DNA of 63,480 nt from Bacillota bacterium (GCA_009711785.1 VENA01000032.1:1-63480); one strand, 5' to 3'; numbered from the stretch's first letter, positions 43,632 to 53,212 are shown. Notes: a model not told the origin generated them from the letters alone. Numbers and translations: made by a program.

Positions 43632-44708
43632 TTAATTTATATGTGAATATACCTTATGGATAAGAATATCTTTTAAAGATTCACTATTATTGACCATTAC
43701 ATAATGTCCAGAATTCTTAACGGTTAAAAATTCTTTGTATGGAGCATTAATAGAATTAAAATATTTCTTTGCTAAATCAGGCGGAGTAACCCCATCGTAT
43801 TCCCCCATAATATAAAATACTGGGAAATCGTAATCTCTAGATAGAGATTCAATTGTATAACCTTTATAAAGCAATTCATCAAATAATCCACTTTGTAAGG
43901 ATGCAATATCTTTAAAATAGTAAGTAATATCATTTAGAGTATAATCAGGTGAAAATATGATGTTCTTCATTTGATTTACGGTGATACCATTTTGCAAATA
44001 TTTTCTTTTTATGTTGCCAACCTTTTGTAACACTGTACCCTTATATTTTCCGTCAACAAAGGGATAATCAGGGTATTGTGATAAATAATCAAAAGATTCC
44101 TTATCATCAGCTGCTTTTACTGCTTTTAATGTTCTTTTATATCCAATTCTTTCAGTATTGAGAACATCAATTCCTTGACTTATGCCAATATAACCACCGA
44201 CGTGTTCGGGATATTTTTGAGCAAAAGTTGTACCTAAAATTGTTCCCCATGAATGCCCTAAGATTATAACATTATCTTTTTTAAATTTTTCCTTTAGATA
44301 TAATACCACATCTTTTGTATCTTTTACAGCTCTTGATATTGATAATGTATCTGTTACTTTCTCTGGGTCATTTAAGAAATAGGTTTTTCCAACGTTACGT
44401 TGGTCCCAATTTACAACTGTATAATGTTTTTCCCATCCTCGTTGATATAAGTACTGTTCAGCCGTAAGAGGTGAGCCAGGACCACCATGTAATACAAGAA
44501 GTACTGGATTATTCACATCGTAACCACGAATTGATAAGTATTGTTTTGTATCACCTATTTCAATGATTTCTTCTGTATCAATTCCATCTTCAGAAGTTAT
44601 AGGACTTTTGTTATTATTACGCCGTACTTGGCGATAAATAAGAAAGATAGATACAGTCAAAAGTAAAAATATTAATAAAGCAATTAGAGTTCTAGTAAAA
44701 TATTTCAC
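43632..44708 (-). CDS. membrane-anchored alpha/beta hydrolase (proline iminopeptidase-like)
   Basis: 358 residues beginning at GTG 44708. N-terminal transmembrane helix (about 9-28), basic RQVRRNN after it, then the hydrolase domain: oxyanion motif LHGGPGSPL, WDQRNVGKT, nucleophile elbow GHSWGT (Ser), acid in GEYDGVTP, and His in SGHYVMV. The HGGPG/GxSxG pairing is that of prolyl aminopeptidase-like S33 hydrolases. Its best Shine-Dalgarno (GGAGGTG) is about 18 bases from the GTG with an A7 tract between, which is unusually far. Confidence 0.85.
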   Translation of the reverse strand: MKYFTRTLIALLIFLLLTVSIFLIYRQVRRNNNKSPITSEDGIDTEEIIEIGDTKQYLSIRGYDVNNPVLLVLHGGPGSPLTAEQYLYQRGWEKHYTVVNWDQRNVGKTYFLNDPEKVTDTLSISRAVKDTKDVVLYLKEKFKKDNVIILGHSWGTILGTTFAQKYPEHVGGYIGISQGIDVLNTERIGYKRTLKAVKAADDKESFDYLSQYPDYPFVDGKYKGTVLQKVGNIKRKYLQNGITVNQMKNIIFSPDYTLNDITYYFKDIASLQSGLFDELLYKGYTIESLSRDYDFPVFYIMGEYDGVTPPDLAKKYFNSINAPYKEFLTVKNSGHYVMVNNSESLKDILIHKVYSHIN

Positions 44709-44915
44709 CGCTTTTTTTATAGCAATACACCTCCATTTAAAATATTAACAGTTTTTCCATATGAAACATAATTTACCTCTTTATCCTTTTATACAACTAA
44801 TTATAGCATAAAAATAAAAGGAATTTATTTAAATAATAAATAAATTGTAGTGATTAAATTTATTCTTGTATTTTTACTCTCTATTAGAATTCGAAATAAT
44901 GTAATTAATTTAAGT

Positions 44916-44952
44916 TGTAATAAATTATTACATGCTTATAATATGCTATAAT
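44916..44952 (+). promoter_or_regulatory. palindromic operator and extended -10
   Basis: A perfect 17-base palindrome, TGTAATAAATTATTACA (44916-44932), lies 11 bases before TGC-TATAAT (44944-44952, extended -10). It is placed as an operator for the gene at 45030. The rest of the 320-bp gap back to 44709 is AT-rich without a recognised element. Confidence 0.55.
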
Positions 44953-45029
44953 TAATTTTATAGTTGTAAAATATATAATAGAACATTATCTAGTTTTTAA
45001 AGTAAATAAAAATTTTAGGGGAGAGTTTT

Positions 45030-45242
45030 ATGAATGTATTATTCGGAATAATAATGACAATTATAGGAGTATTATTTTTGGTGTTCAGTATTACTGAAAG
45101 TGAGAATAAATTATATCAGATTTTTGTAAAGCGTTCTGAAATATTATGGAAAAAGAAAGTATACATTTTTCATAGTGTTGTTGGTGTAATTTTAATGGCT
45201 TTAGGGATACTTTATGCATTCGGAATTATATGGGTTAGCTAG
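45030..45242 (+). CDS. small two-helix membrane protein
   Basis: 70 residues with two transmembrane helices (about 3-22 and 46-66) and a basic cytoplasmic loop. ATG 45030 with AGGGGAGAG. Not recognised. The palindromic operator upstream suggests a regulated single-gene unit. Confidence 0.6.
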   Translation: MNVLFGIIMTIIGVLFLVFSITESENKLYQIFVKRSEILWKKKVYIFHSVVGVILMALGILYAFGIIWVS

Positions 45243-45280
45243 AAAAGTAAATTTCAGTTTATAAGATTGCAATTATTAGT

Positions 45281-45312
45281 CTATCATAAGTAACAGTGGT
45301 AACTTATGATAG
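45281..45312. other. 11-bp inverted repeat
   Basis: CTATCATAAGT (45281-45291) pairs with 45302-45312. It has no T run. The left arm and what follows (TATCATAAGTAACAGTGG, 45282-45299) match the rlmH end plus its flank (41436-41453) at 15 of 18 bases. Confidence 0.4.
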
Positions 45313-45431
45313 AAGAAATATTAATGATTTCAAAGTTAGGGTGTTTTTCTGACAATTAGTTTTAAAATTGTATTTAAAAAGTTATAATAAACCTTAAAAT
45401 TGTTTTGATGTAATGCAAATAATCGATAAAT

Positions 45432-45460
45432 AAAGGACATCTGATTTTTAGATGCCCTTT
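45432..45460. terminator. terminator in the convergent gap
   Basis: An 11-bp stem with one mismatch (45432-45442 region with 45450-45460), T-rich loop. The remaining sequence of the 318-bp gap 45243-45560 shows nothing else. Confidence 0.6.
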
Positions 45461-45560
45461 ATAAATTTCTAATTATCATTTTCATTTAAATGTGGTCAAA
45501 TGTTAGCTTTTTAACTAAGTTATTTATTTTACCCTGTTTAACTATATTAAAAACTGTATT

Positions 45561-45902
45561 TTATCCCTGCCAATTGTCATTTCCCCATTTGTGCATTAAT
45601 TCTAAAATGGGCATTACAGAATATCCCTTATCAGTCAAAGAATATTCAACTTTAGGTGGTACTTGATTATATTGTTTTCTATGGACGAGACCATCTCTTT
45701 TTAATTCCTTTAGCTGCTGACTTAACATTTTATGAGTTATACCGGGCATAAGACGTCTTAACTCATTATATCTATGAATACCTTCTTTACCAAGATGCCA
45801 AAGTATAACGACTTTCCATTTACCACCAATTATAGATGTTGTATATTCTAGAGAACATTTTAATTTTCCATTTTCATCAATTTGTATCTCTGACTTTTTC
45901 AT
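45561..45902 (-). CDS. HxlR-family transcriptional regulator
   Basis: 113 residues. Winged helix with the HxlR hallmark LEYTTSIIGGKWKVVILWHLG, then RYNELRRLMPGITHKMLSQQLKEL as the recognition helix and the wing DGLVHRKQYNQVPPKVEYSLTDKG. One N-terminal cysteine (KLKCSLEY) is the kind used for redox or electrophile sensing in this family. It is divergent from the VOC gene at 46026, its probable target. Shine-Dalgarno TTAGGAGG. Confidence 0.9.
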   Translation of the reverse strand: MKKSEIQIDENGKLKCSLEYTTSIIGGKWKVVILWHLGKEGIHRYNELRRLMPGITHKMLSQQLKELKRDGLVHRKQYNQVPPKVEYSLTDKGYSVMPILELMHKWGNDNWQG

Positions 45903-46025
45903 ATAATCCTCCTAACTATCTTTTTTGATAGTATATATCTAAAAAGTGCATACTGTTTTCTTATATTATATTACTATATAATAGTATATACAAACTAAGA
46001 TTCATTTCATAAGGAGTTGTTAAAC
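45903..46025. promoter_or_regulatory. HxlR/VOC divergent control region
   Basis: Several GTATAT/ATATAC repeats, including GATAGTATATATC at about 45930-45942 and TATAATAGTATATAC near 45975-45989, overlap the likely -10 of the VOC gene. They fit operator half-sites of an autoregulating HxlR protein. Confidence 0.4.
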
Positions 46026-46523
46026 ATGAGTAATATATATCCAAGAACTTTCTCACACATAGGCATATCAGTACCAAATATAGAAAAGGCAGTTAAATTT
46101 TATAAAGAAGTGTTCGGTTGGTATGTTTTAATGGAGCCTAATGAGGTAAAGAAAGATGATAGTCCTATTGGTATAATGTGCAATGATGTATTTGGTCAGG
46201 ATTGGACATCTTTTAAAATAGCCCACTTATCTACTGGAGATAAAATAGGGGTAGAATTATTTGAATTTCCACAAAATGAGGATCCTAAAAATAATTTTGA
46301 ATATTGGAAAACAGGGTTATTTCACTTTTCTGTACAAGATCCAGATATAGAAGGTCTTGTAGAAAAAATAGTTGAACACGGTGGAAAACAAAGAATGCCT
46401 ATTCGAGAATACTATCCAGGGGAAAAACCATACAGAATGTGTTATGTTGAAGATCCATTTGGAAATATATTTGAGATATATAGCCATAGTTATGAGTTGA
46501 CTTATTCTTCAGGAGCCTATTAA
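46026..46523 (+). CDS. VOC-superfamily protein (glyoxalase/dioxygenase type)
   Basis: 165 residues from ATG 46026 (AAGGAG 9 bases upstream); TTG 46017 is part of that site. Two beta-alpha-beta-beta-beta modules: TFSHIGISVPNIEKAVKFY at the start and LFHFSVQDPDIEGLVEKI midway, ending YVEDPFGNIFEIYSHSYE with the metal glutamate. It is controlled in all likelihood by the divergent HxlR regulator. Substrate unknown; HxlR-VOC pairs often respond to toxic carbonyls or quinones. Confidence 0.85.
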   Translation: MSNIYPRTFSHIGISVPNIEKAVKFYKEVFGWYVLMEPNEVKKDDSPIGIMCNDVFGQDWTSFKIAHLSTGDKIGVELFEFPQNEDPKNNFEYWKTGLFHFSVQDPDIEGLVEKIVEHGGKQRMPIREYYPGEKPYRMCYVEDPFGNIFEIYSHSYELTYSSGAY

Positions 46524-46596
46524 AAAGTTAGATTGATACAAAAAAATAAGTTTGTTATAATGAGAAGAAAATCTGTATGATAGAGGAGAGGATTTC

Positions 46597-46980
46597 ATGA
46601 AGTATAAAATGCTACATACTTGCTTAAGGGTAATGGACTTAGAGAAGTCCCTAAAATTTTATAAAGAAGCTTTAGGGCTAGTTGAAAGAAACAGAAAGGA
46701 TTTTCCAGAATACAAATTTACAATAGTTTACTTAAGTGATGAATCAGAAAATTATGAATTAGAATTAACGTATAATTACAATCCAGAAGAGCCTTATGAG
46801 ATAGGAAATGGATTTAGCCATATGGCTTTTTCAGTGGAAAATTTAGAAGAGTCGAGACAAAGACATGAAAAGATGGGCTATAAAGTTACAGAATTAATGG
46901 GACTTCCAGGAAGCCCACCTAAATACTATTTTGTAACAGATCCAGATGGATATGAAGTAGAAATTATTAGGTCTAAGTAG
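46597..46980 (+). CDS. gloA: lactoylglutathione lyase-like glyoxalase I
   Basis: 127 residues, close to bacterial GloA length. MLHTCLRVMDLEKSLKFYKEALGL gives the first metal His, YELELTYNYN the Glu, NGFSHMAFSVENLEES the second His, and PDGYEVEIIRSK the last Glu. All four ligands of a nickel-type glyoxalase I are in place. It removes methylglyoxal as a thiol hemithioacetal; in Clostridia the thiol is probably not glutathione. It is co-directional with the other VOC gene, 73 bp apart. Confidence 0.85.
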   Translation: MKYKMLHTCLRVMDLEKSLKFYKEALGLVERNRKDFPEYKFTIVYLSDESENYELELTYNYNPEEPYEIGNGFSHMAFSVENLEESRQRHEKMGYKVTELMGLPGSPPKYYFVTDPDGYEVEIIRSK

Positions 46981-46988
46981 GACTAAAT

Positions 46989-47025
46989 AAGGGATCATGG
47001 AAACATAATGTTTTCATGATCCCTT
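46989..47025 (+). terminator. long hairpin after gloA
   Basis: A 16-bp stem with one mismatch (46989-47004 region with 47010-47025), short loop, moderate T tail. Confidence 0.75.
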
Positions 47026-47373
47026 TAATTATTCAATATATTTTTTTAAAAAATTCTGTGATATAATATGAATTAAAATGTAGTAAATACATAGTGGTAC
47101 ACAAAGTCATGTAGAAGTTAGGGATAATAAGTAACGGTGTTTTTTTTAGTGAGAAGGAGATTGAATTTTTAATAGTTCAGCATTTATGGAAGAATAAACT
47201 TATATAGCAAATTATCCTAAAGATTAGTTAAATTTGATTAAAAGTTATAAAATAAAAGGATTTATTAGAAAAAATGACGAGTTTTAATGAAAGCTCTTTA
47301 TTATAATAGAATTATACTTAATTACTTGATTGATGTTTTTAAGTAAAGTTTATATTATAAGGAGGAGACGTAG
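47026..47373. other. gap before GNAT gene
   Basis: AT-rich. It holds a sequence (47125-47140) resembling the rlmH end and its flank (AATAAGTAACGGTG), a hairpin at 47279-47298 followed by T-rich sequence, and short stop-broken codon runs near 47160-47260 that may be remains of a gene. Nothing intact. Confidence 0.35.
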
Positions 47374-47859
47374 TTGAAGGGAAATGAAATGATTTCATTT
47401 AGTACATTGAAAAAAGAAGATGTAGAATCTTTAACTCAGATTATGACAAGAGCATTTGATGAAGATTCTAAGATACATCTAGGAAAAGAAAAAGGGGGAC
47501 CGCCTGGATATGATACAGGAGATTTCCTAATGAAGTGGGGTCTTCATAAAGATTCTAGTGCATATAAAATATATTATAAAGAGGAATTAATAGGGGGTAT
47601 AATACTATGGATTAAAGAAGATGGTAATAACTCTCTCGGATGTATGTTCATAGATCCCAAAATGGAAAATGAAGGAATAGGCACTCAAGTATGGAGTTTA
47701 GTAGAGCATAATTATCCTAATACAAAGAAGTGGAGGACAGAGACTCCAGGATTTTCAAAAAGAAATCATAACTTCTATGTTAATAAATGTGGATTTAAAA
47801 TTGTAGAAATAAAATATCCAGGATCAAATGAATTTTATATTCTAGAAAAAGAAATGTAG
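47374..47859 (+). CDS. GNAT-family N-acetyltransferase
   Basis: 161 residues from TTG 47374 (AAGGAGGAG 8 bases upstream; ATG 47389 is an alternative). ISFSTLKKEDVESLTQIMTRAFDED start, IGGIILWIKEDG strand, acetyl-CoA loop DPKMENEGIGTQVW and the NFYVNKCGFKIVE tail define the fold. Substrate unknown. Monocistronic. Confidence 0.82.
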   Translation: MKGNEMISFSTLKKEDVESLTQIMTRAFDEDSKIHLGKEKGGPPGYDTGDFLMKWGLHKDSSAYKIYYKEELIGGIILWIKEDGNNSLGCMFIDPKMENEGIGTQVWSLVEHNYPNTKKWRTETPGFSKRNHNFYVNKCGFKIVEIKYPGSNEFYILEKEM

Positions 47860-48021
47860 ATGACTATATTCAGTAAAATATAATAATAAGAAAGTATAGA
47901 AAAAAGTTTCTAATTTATTTAGGACTTTTTTCTGTATAATATAATTTTGAAAAAGAGTAATTTATATTTATTTTACTTAGTGATAAAATATGTCTATACT
48001 TAAATGGAAGAAGGGTAATGT

Positions 48022-48921
48022 ATGAATTATTATGAAAGAATTCAAAGAGCTATTAGGTACATGGAAGGAAGATTGGATTCTTCTATTAAATTAGAAGATG
48101 TAGCAAGGGAGGCATATATGTCCCTTTCAAACTTTTATAGAATGTTTTTTTCGTTGGTTGGTTATAGAGCAAAAGAATATATTAGGTTAAGACGGATGAG
48201 TAAAGCAATAGAGGATATTGAAAGAAGAAAAGATACTATATTAAATATTGCTATTAAATATGGATATGGGAACCATACTTCCTTTACAAAAGCTTTTAAA
48301 CGTATAATAGGGGTTACACCTAGTGAATTTAGAAAACAGGGTTTAACATGGGAGTTTCAAGAAATCGATATATTAGATAAATACTACTCTAAGGAAAATG
48401 AAGAATTTATGGAACTTTATCCAGACATCAAGGTATTGAAAGAAATCAAACCTATGAGGGTTGCTTATTATTGTTACTATGGAAAAAATCCTGAACTTAA
48501 AGCTTTTGAGACTATGAGTAATTGGATGAGTGAAAATAAGATTGATATAGAGAGTGAAAAAATTAGAATCTTTGGATTTAATAATCCCGGACCCTCAAAT
48601 TATAAAGATATAGAATATGGATATGAGGTATGTGTTACTATAAGTAATGATATTGAAGTTATAGATCCTTTAGTAAAAACAAAAATAATGCCAGGAGGAC
48701 TTTATGCTGTTTGTGGCGTAAAAAATTTAGTTATAGATGGTGAAGGAAAGGCAATTATTGATGCATGGAAGCGGTTAAAAAGTTGGTTAGAAGTCAGCAA
48801 ATATGAATATGGAGAGCATCAATGCATGGAAGAGCATTTGAAATTTGATGATGAGTATAATTATATTGATGGAATGGATATATATATGCCTATTAAGTTA
48901 AAAGGAACGTATCAGAAGTAG
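48022..48921 (+). CDS. AraC-family regulator with GyrI-like effector domain
   Basis: 299 residues. Two helix-turn-helix motifs in the N-terminal AraC domain (1-105: IKLEDVAREAYMSLSNFYR and ILNIAIKYGYGNHTSFTKAF, ending GVTPSEFRK), then a GyrI-like/AraC_E_bind effector domain (about 140-297, IKPMRVAYYCYYGKNPE). This is the Rob/YdeE-like layout used for sensing amphipathic drugs or dyes. No adjacent efflux gene, so targets are unclear. Weak ribosome site (GAAGGGTAATG). Confidence 0.88.
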   Translation: MNYYERIQRAIRYMEGRLDSSIKLEDVAREAYMSLSNFYRMFFSLVGYRAKEYIRLRRMSKAIEDIERRKDTILNIAIKYGYGNHTSFTKAFKRIIGVTPSEFRKQGLTWEFQEIDILDKYYSKENEEFMELYPDIKVLKEIKPMRVAYYCYYGKNPELKAFETMSNWMSENKIDIESEKIRIFGFNNPGPSNYKDIEYGYEVCVTISNDIEVIDPLVKTKIMPGGLYAVCGVKNLVIDGEGKAIIDAWKRLKSWLEVSKYEYGEHQCMEEHLKFDDEYNYIDGMDIYMPIKLKGTYQK

Positions 48922-49138
48922 TATTAAGTTACAACATATACAAATAGCAGGGATTCATTGAAAGGTGTATATAACAAATTTCCTAAGGTATGAAAATAAT
49001 GATGAAAATGTTTAATATATAATAAATACTAGACATGATAGAATTAGTATAAACTAAAAGCTATATTTATAAGCAATGAAGAGAAAAATAGTCAAAAGTT
49101 AGATTGCTAAGTAGATTAAGTATAAGGAGTGTGGAAAG

Positions 49139-49771
49139 ATGAAAGTATTAGGGATTGTAGGAAGTAAAAGAAAAAAAGGTAATACTTCAGCACTAGTTAA
49201 AGAGACATTAAAAGTATTAGAAACAGATGGAATAGAAACTGAACTAATAAATCTTGGTGATTATGACATAAAAAGTTGTAATGGATGTGAAGGTTGTAAA
49301 GATACCTTTAAATGTGTAATCAAAGATGATATGAAAAAATTGTATCCTCTTATACTAGAATCAGATGCTATAGTTTTAGGGTCACCTACATATTTTTATA
49401 ATATATCATCAGATATGAAAGCTTTTTTGGATAGATGTTATAGCTTTGAAGTATTTTCAGATGATGATCGTTCAGTTTGGATGAGTATTAATGAGGCAAT
49501 GGGAGGAAAATATGCTGTTGTATTAGCTGTTTGTGAACAGAATGCAGAAGAAGACATGGGATTTACTGCTGAAGCGATGACTAAACCTCTTGAAGCTTTA
49601 GGATACAGGGTTATAGATACTATTAAAATTTTAAGATTATTTAGTAAGGGAGAGGCTTTAAAAGATGATAAAGCATTAGAACAAGCAAAAAGAGCTGGTG
49701 AGAAACTAGCAAAAACTTTAAAGTTAAGAAAAGAAATTGAACGTAAACTTAAAACACTACAAATAGAATAA
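49139..49771 (+). CDS. flavodoxin-fold NAD(P)H-dependent FMN reductase
   Basis: 210 residues. FMN-binding loop GSKRKKGNTSALV, then the CNGCEGC-x-x-x-x-C cluster (CKDTFKCVIKDD), and the second flavin loop GSPTYFYNISSDMKAFLDR. This is the iron-sulfur flavoprotein-like/NADPH-dependent FMN reductase group common in anaerobes, where the compact cysteine motif may hold a cluster. Probably an oxygen or quinone defence reductase. Shine-Dalgarno AAGGAG. Confidence 0.88.
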   Translation: MKVLGIVGSKRKKGNTSALVKETLKVLETDGIETELINLGDYDIKSCNGCEGCKDTFKCVIKDDMKKLYPLILESDAIVLGSPTYFYNISSDMKAFLDRCYSFEVFSDDDRSVWMSINEAMGGKYAVVLAVCEQNAEEDMGFTAEAMTKPLEALGYRVIDTIKILRLFSKGEALKDDKALEQAKRAGEKLAKTLKLRKEIERKLKTLQIE

Positions 49772-49863
49772 TCACATTTTTATGAATGGAGATTCATTCT
49801 GTTTTCTTAAAAAATATCAATTATTTCTAAATACATCCTAGCTACAAATGAAAGAATTAAAGT

Positions 49864-49892
49864 AAACTTCTATTGAAAAGAAGTTTTTTTCT
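49864..49892 (+). terminator. terminator after flavoprotein gene
   Basis: An 8-bp stem (49864-49871 with 49879-49886), a 7-base loop and T run. Between here and 50042 a 47-codon open stretch ends in TAG at 50036-50038 without a start and may be a gene tail. Confidence 0.75.
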
Positions 49893-50042
49893 TGTTATTT
49901 TTCACAATATTTTGGATTATATGGAAAAATAGATTTCTCACTAGCTATAAAGAATTTCATAGTCAATATAATGAAGTTCTATATTGTATTTATAAAGATA
50001 ATGGAATGGAAGCTATAATAAAAAATATGGGAGAGTAGATTA

Positions 50043-50810
50043 ATGTATGAAAAGGATGTTGAAAAACAGTATAATATAATGTCACATTTCTATAATGTTT
50101 TATATGCAGAGGCTGATATGAAAGACTATGAAGATGAATTTATAAATCAGTATAAAGAAGTACTAAAAGAACTGCCTCAAAATGCAAAGGTATTAGATAG
50201 TTCTTGTGGTAACGGTATCCAAGCAACCGCATTAAAAAAAGAAGGTATTGAAGTAGTTGGAACGGACATAAGCGAGGAAATGGTAAAATTAAGCAAACAA
50301 TATGCTAAGAGTAATAATTTATCATTTACTACAAAACAATTATCTTGGCAACAGTTACCTTTACATTTTAAAGAAGAATTTGATGTTGTGTTTTGTTGTG
50401 GAAATTCCATTAGTCATAGTATGAGTAGAGCTGAAATGTTAAGTAATATAAAATCATTATATAAGGTAACTAAAAAAGGTGGAAAAATAATAATAGATAC
50501 TAGAAACTGGGATAAAGTATTAAAGGAAAATACAAGATTTAATACAAGTGATGTAATAGAATATAAAGGTAAAAGGTATATATTTACATATATTTGGAAT
50601 TTAAATGGATTTAATAAGGCTAGTAATGTAGAGATTCTATTTATTGAAATTACTGATGATAAGGAAACTAGCTGTAAATCTTTAAAATTAAATTTCATGC
50701 CATTTACCCATTATGACTTTATCCTAGTTTTGAAAAATTGTGGATTGAAGATACTTAAAGATAATTTTCATTTAGATGCTGATAATTACTCAGTGATATT
50801 ACAAAAATAA
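50043..50810 (+). CDS. class I SAM-dependent methyltransferase
   Basis: 255 residues. Motif I AKVLDSSCGNGIQATAL, motif II-like VVGTDISEEMVKLSK, post-motif FDVVFCCGNSISH and the NIKSLYKVTKKGGKIIIDTRN strand are those of small-molecule N-methyltransferases (glycine/sarcosine type). The C-terminal part from residue 150 adds a substrate-binding sheet. Substrate not deducible. Ribosome site GGGAGAG is modest. With the BCCT transporter at 61.5 kb, methylamine or betaine chemistry is possible but not shown. Confidence 0.8.
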   Translation: MYEKDVEKQYNIMSHFYNVLYAEADMKDYEDEFINQYKEVLKELPQNAKVLDSSCGNGIQATALKKEGIEVVGTDISEEMVKLSKQYAKSNNLSFTTKQLSWQQLPLHFKEEFDVVFCCGNSISHSMSRAEMLSNIKSLYKVTKKGGKIIIDTRNWDKVLKENTRFNTSDVIEYKGKRYIFTYIWNLNGFNKASNVEILFIEITDDKETSCKSLKLNFMPFTHYDFILVLKNCGLKILKDNFHLDADNYSVILQK

Positions 50811-51190
50811 ATTTAAAAAGGAAAATATAGAATGATTTATTATTAGATAAAAAAGATATTATAGATTATTTTATAAAACAGCTTAAGGAAGATAAAAAAA
50901 TATTGTTATGAAGTATAACAGGAGAATAGTATCGTTTATATTTTGCAGGTTAATTATTAAATCAAAAGCAATATATAATATTCTATAATTTAGTTTAGCC
51001 TAAGCTATTGAATATTGTATAAAGAGAGTATATGTTATATACTCTTTTATTACTTATAATAGACATATTAGTGCATTGTTTAGCTAACTTTACAGATTTA
51101 GTATGATTAAATATGTTATTATAAAGATAATAATGATTCGTATCATAAACGTAGGGTTAAAAATTCATATGGAAAAGGGGTGTACTAATA
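50811..51190. other. gap with terminator and short coding remains
   Basis: A 23-codon stretch near 50838-50910 (LLDKKDIIDYFIKQLKED) has no start and ends in a stop, possibly a gene tail. A terminator lies at 51025-51050 (8-bp perfect stem, 5-base loop, T run). The NUDIX promoter presumably lies near 51100-51160. Confidence 0.4.
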
Positions 51191-51757
51191 ATGAATTTTA
51201 TAGAAGAGATAGAGAAGTATAAACCTATTAATGAACAAGAAAAAAACGATAAAAGAATAATTCTAGACTATATAGATAATTTCCACGAAAATATATTAAC
51301 TAGAGAAAACCTAATAGCCCATATGACAAGTTCTGGATTGATTTTAAATAAAACTTTAGATAAAATTCTTATGATTCATCATAATATTTATAATACTTGG
51401 ACCTGGACAGGGGGTCATGCAGATGGGGATAGTGATATGCTTAAAGTAGCACTTAAAGAAGCAAAAGAAGAGACAGGTCTTTTGGATGTAGTTCCATTAA
51501 CTGAAGATTTAATTTCTATAGATATCATACCCGTATATGGACATAGGAAAAAAGGTAAGTATATATCCGCTCATTTGCACTTGAATACATCATATGTATT
51601 AATAGGAAAAGAAATTGAAGAAACGGTTATAAACGAAGAGGAAACCAGTGGCGTTGGATGGATTAAAGTTAATAATTTATACAAATATTCTAATGAACCA
51701 TATATAATCGAAATCTATAATAAAATCATAAATAAAGCTAGAAAAATAAAAAAATAA
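51191..51757 (+). CDS. NUDIX hydrolase
   Basis: 188 residues. N-terminal helical part, HMTSSGLILN strand, then the Nudix box GGHADGDSDMLKVALKEAKE followed by ETGL. The metal-binding KEAKEETG segment keeps the glutamates, with lysine for the usual arginine of REUXEE. W-T-W-T-G-G before the box fits this family. Substrate unknown; a nucleoside diphosphate derivative is usual. Monocistronic. Confidence 0.88.
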   Translation: MNFIEEIEKYKPINEQEKNDKRIILDYIDNFHENILTRENLIAHMTSSGLILNKTLDKILMIHHNIYNTWTWTGGHADGDSDMLKVALKEAKEETGLLDVVPLTEDLISIDIIPVYGHRKKGKYISAHLHLNTSYVLIGKEIEETVINEEETSGVGWIKVNNLYKYSNEPYIIEIYNKIINKARKIKK

Positions 51758-51855
51758 TTAAAATAGACATCATTATTGTACACTTATACTTCTATTACGA
51801 TAGACTAAATATTTTAGATGTTAAGTTACCTATAAAGAATTAAAAAATAAAACAA

Positions 51856-51897
51856 AACAACGTCTTTAAATAATTTTTATTTAAGGCGTTGTTTTTT
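51856..51897 (+). terminator. long terminator after NUDIX gene
   Basis: A 16-bp imperfect stem with one bulge (51856-51872 with 51878-51893), then six Ts. The rest of the gap to 52104 is AT-rich with nothing recognised. Confidence 0.85.
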
Positions 51898-52104
51898 ATA
51901 TAAATAGTTAATTGTATTGTTATTTAGTAATTATTAGAAAACATATGGAAGACCTAAAAATATAGTATTAAAATAGAGTCTGTTGATTTATGTAAAAAAC
52001 TAGTCTTATTTATTTTTTATATATTTTTTCTTAGATAGATATATTATACTTATTATAGAAGTAAAAAAAGTAGGGATTAGGGGTATAAAAATGGAGGGGA
52101 AGGT

Positions 52105-53208
52105 ATGAAAAACATTTATAGAATCGCAGAGATTATTAAAGAAAAGATTGAAAAAAAGTATCCAAATGATGTAGCTATATTTGCTTATTATGGCTCATAT
52201 GCAATGGGTTTAAATGAAGAGAAATCCGATTTAGATTTTTTCTTCATTCCTAAAACAGAAAGAGGTAAAGAATTAAGTTTACAATTTATTATTGAAGATA
52301 TAGGTTTTGATTTATTTCCTATAACATGGGAGAGGATTGCAAGGATAGTTTCTTTAGATCAGCCTTTAGCAGCAGTTATTACAAAGTCAAAAGTGTTATA
52401 TTCAGCAACCGATAAAGACTTAAATAAATATTTAGGACTTAAAGAAAAGCTAAGTCAATTATATTCAACTAACGAATCTGAGTTAATGATTAAAAAAGGA
52501 TTTGATTACTTTAATGAAACCTATGTAAATTTATTTAATATGAAAAATGGAACAAAAGAGTTAAGTAATGTGAAGATTGAATCTAGTAAAATTATTTCTA
52601 ATGTTTTAATAACTATAGCTTTAATTAACCAAACATACTATAAAAGAGGACTTGGTAAGGCCGTTTATGAAGCGTTAAAATTTAAAAAACTACCACAGGA
52701 TTTTAAAGAATTAATGGATAAAATATTACATGGTAAAAATCCATTACAGATAATTGAAGATAGTGAAATTTTGATTAAAAATACAAGGGTTTTATTAAAT
52801 GAGCAATCAAAGAAATTATCTGATAAAGAGCCATATGAAACTTTCTTTGTTGGTTATTATGAGGAACTTAAGTCTAGTTTAAATAAAGTAATACGTGCCT
52901 GTAAAGAGGGTGATTATTATACTGCTTTCTTAAAATCTGCTTTTATTCAAGATGAACTATGTAGTTTTATAGCAAAGGCAGAAGAGGGTATTTGGTATAA
53001 TGATTACAATGATTATAGTGAATATAAAGAGTTTTATGATGAATTAATAGGTATAGATCTTATATCTAGTGTAAATGACCTAGATAGATTAAAAGGACTA
53101 ATAGTAAAACTAGATAAAAAATTAAGGCAATTACTTACAAAAGAAAATGTTTCTATTGTAGAGTTTAAAAATATAAACGAATTTGAGAAATTTTATAAAG
53201 AGGAATAA
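52105..53208 (+). CDS. nucleotidyltransferase-domain protein (aminoglycoside-adenylyltransferase-like)
   Basis: 367 residues. The N-terminal nucleotidyltransferase fold has YGSYAMGLNEEKSDLDFFF, i.e. the GS motif and metal aspartates D-x-D. The remainder is helical (kanamycin nucleotidyltransferase C-terminal-like). It is probably an adenylyl- or nucleotidyltransferase acting on a small molecule; an antibiotic-modifying role is possible but not proven. Followed after 4 bp by the CD3324-type gene, so co-transcribed. Shine-Dalgarno GGAGGGGAAGG. Confidence 0.8.
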   Translation: MKNIYRIAEIIKEKIEKKYPNDVAIFAYYGSYAMGLNEEKSDLDFFFIPKTERGKELSLQFIIEDIGFDLFPITWERIARIVSLDQPLAAVITKSKVLYSATDKDLNKYLGLKEKLSQLYSTNESELMIKKGFDYFNETYVNLFNMKNGTKELSNVKIESSKIISNVLITIALINQTYYKRGLGKAVYEALKFKKLPQDFKELMDKILHGKNPLQIIEDSEILIKNTRVLLNEQSKKLSDKEPYETFFVGYYEELKSSLNKVIRACKEGDYYTAFLKSAFIQDELCSFIAKAEEGIWYNDYNDYSEYKEFYDELIGIDLISSVNDLDRLKGLIVKLDKKLRQLLTKENVSIVEFKNINEFEKFYKEE

Positions 53209-53212
53209 GGAT

